Positions 4,962-5,502 of a stretch of DNA of 5,502 nt are shown one piece after another; positions within the stretch are counted from its first letter, which is position 1, and each line of letters starts with the position of its first letter. Below the pieces are notes generated by a model that saw nothing but the letters and a program-made list of their open reading frames with translations, did no database searches and had not been told where the DNA came from. The translations under genes were made by a program, and so were the position numbers. The stretch comes from Hyphomicrobiales bacterium (lineage in GTDB: Bacteria; Pseudomonadota; Alphaproteobacteria; Rhizobiales; S144-23): contig WGBL01000447.1 of NCBI GenBank assembly GCA_015494375.1, forward strand, positions 1 to 5,502, read 5' to 3'.

Positions 4962-5502
4962 ATGTCGACGAGCACGAGTGACATTCTCAAGGCCAAGTCC
5001 CGCGACGGCTCGGTCATCTCGGGCGGGCACCTGGTCGCCAAGGCGCTCAAGAACGAGGGGGTTGATACCATCTTCACCCTTTGCGGCGGCCATATCATCG
5101 ACATTTACGACGGCTGTGTCGATGAGGGCATTCGCATCGTCGACGTGCGCCACGAGCAAGTGGCCGCACACGCCGCCGACGGCTATGCGCGCCAGACGGG
5201 CAAGCTCGGCTGCGTGGTGACGACGGCCGGGCCCGGCTGCACGAACGCCGTCACAGGCATCGCCACCGCCTTCCGCTCGGAGAGCCCGGTGCTCCATATC
5301 GGCGGCCAGGGCGCGCTTACGCAGCACAAGCAGGGCTCGCTCCAGGACCTCCCCCATGTCGATCTGATGGCCCCCATCACCAAGTTCTCGGCCGGTGTCC
5401 GTTCCACCGAGCGCATCGCCGACATGGTGGCGATGGCCGTGCGCGAGGCCTATGCCGGCGCTTGGGGGCCGAGCTATCTTGAGATCCCACGCGACATCCT
5501 CG
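4962..5502 (+). CDS. ThDP-dependent enzyme, acetolactate synthase-like / 2-hydroxyacyl-CoA lyase-like (5' part, runs off the edge)
   Basis: The first 180 residues are present and the frame is still open at the window end; full members have about 550-600 residues. The ATG at 4962 follows GGGAAG (4950-4955) by six bases. The visible part is the N-terminal PYR domain of a thiamine-diphosphate enzyme. It shows GVDTIFTLCGGH (33-44), RHEQVAAHAADGYAR (63-77) carrying the catalytic Glu65 that activates the cofactor, the TTAGPGCTNAVTGIATA segment (87-103), a GGQGAL loop (114-119), LQDLPHVDLMAPITKFS (127-143) and the domain-closing GPSYLEIPRD (169-178). The GGH in place of the GxPG usual in biosynthetic acetolactate synthase recalls ILVBL-type and bacterial 2-hydroxyacyl-CoA lyases. 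This favours a catabolic lyase or ligase over branched-chain amino acid synthesis. The cofactor-binding GDG motif lies beyond the edge, so the reaction is not settled. It is 118 bases downstream of the regulator, same strand. Confidence 0.93.
   Translation, partial: MSTSTSDILKAKSRDGSVISGGHLVAKALKNEGVDTIFTLCGGHIIDIYDGCVDEGIRIVDVRHEQVAAHAADGYARQTGKLGCVVTTAGPGCTNAVTGIATAFRSESPVLHIGGQGALTQHKQGSLQDLPHVDLMAPITKFSAGVRSTERIADMVAMAVREAYAGAWGPSYLEIPRDIL

Noticed and set aside
4097..5104. Long open minus-strand frame of 335 codons across the regulator and the start of the ThDP gene
   Set aside because: It is antisense to two well-supported genes and crosses the heptamer repeat. Its product shows no recognisable domain. 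It is an effect of GC-rich codon bias.

Overview
The window is GC-rich with strongly C/G-biased third codon positions. It carries five protein-coding genes, all on the + strand. Gene content and style (an expanded-type tripartite tricarboxylate transporter, TTT, with an FCD-type GntR regulator) suggest a proteobacterium, most likely alphaproteobacterial. That placement is an inference from style; no rRNA or other taxonomic marker is present.

Layout. Positions 1-195 are a leader with regularly spaced TGGTAT half-sites and a perfect 12-bp palindrome. Positions 196-3478 hold a complete TTT operon in the order tctC (periplasmic binding protein), tctB (small membrane subunit) and tctA (large membrane subunit). 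A strong GC hairpin lies between tctC and tctB. Positions 3479-4156 are 678 bases without a convincing gene. Their centre is an array of a 69-bp unit: four full copies and two partial ends, diverged but perfectly in register. Positions 4157-4843 encode a GntR/FadR-type regulator with an FCD ligand-binding domain. A 7-bp tandem repeat (eight heptads, 4847-4902) follows. From 4962 to the right edge runs the start of a thiamine-diphosphate (ThDP) enzyme of the acetolactate synthase-like / 2-hydroxyacyl-CoA lyase-like group, cut off by the window end.

How the parts may work together (inference): the TTT system would import a small carboxylate, the FCD regulator would sense it or a derivative, and the ThDP enzyme, probably the first of further catabolic genes beyond the edge, would make or break a C-C bond next to a carbonyl or CoA-thioester carbon. 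The substrate cannot be read from the sequence.

The least explained element is the 69-bp array. Its period is a multiple of three, and alternate units resemble each other slightly more than neighbours do. Differences between units fall mostly at what would be third codon positions of an open minus-strand frame, a weak hint that it is or was coding. I find no start signal for such a gene, so I annotate it only as a repeat.
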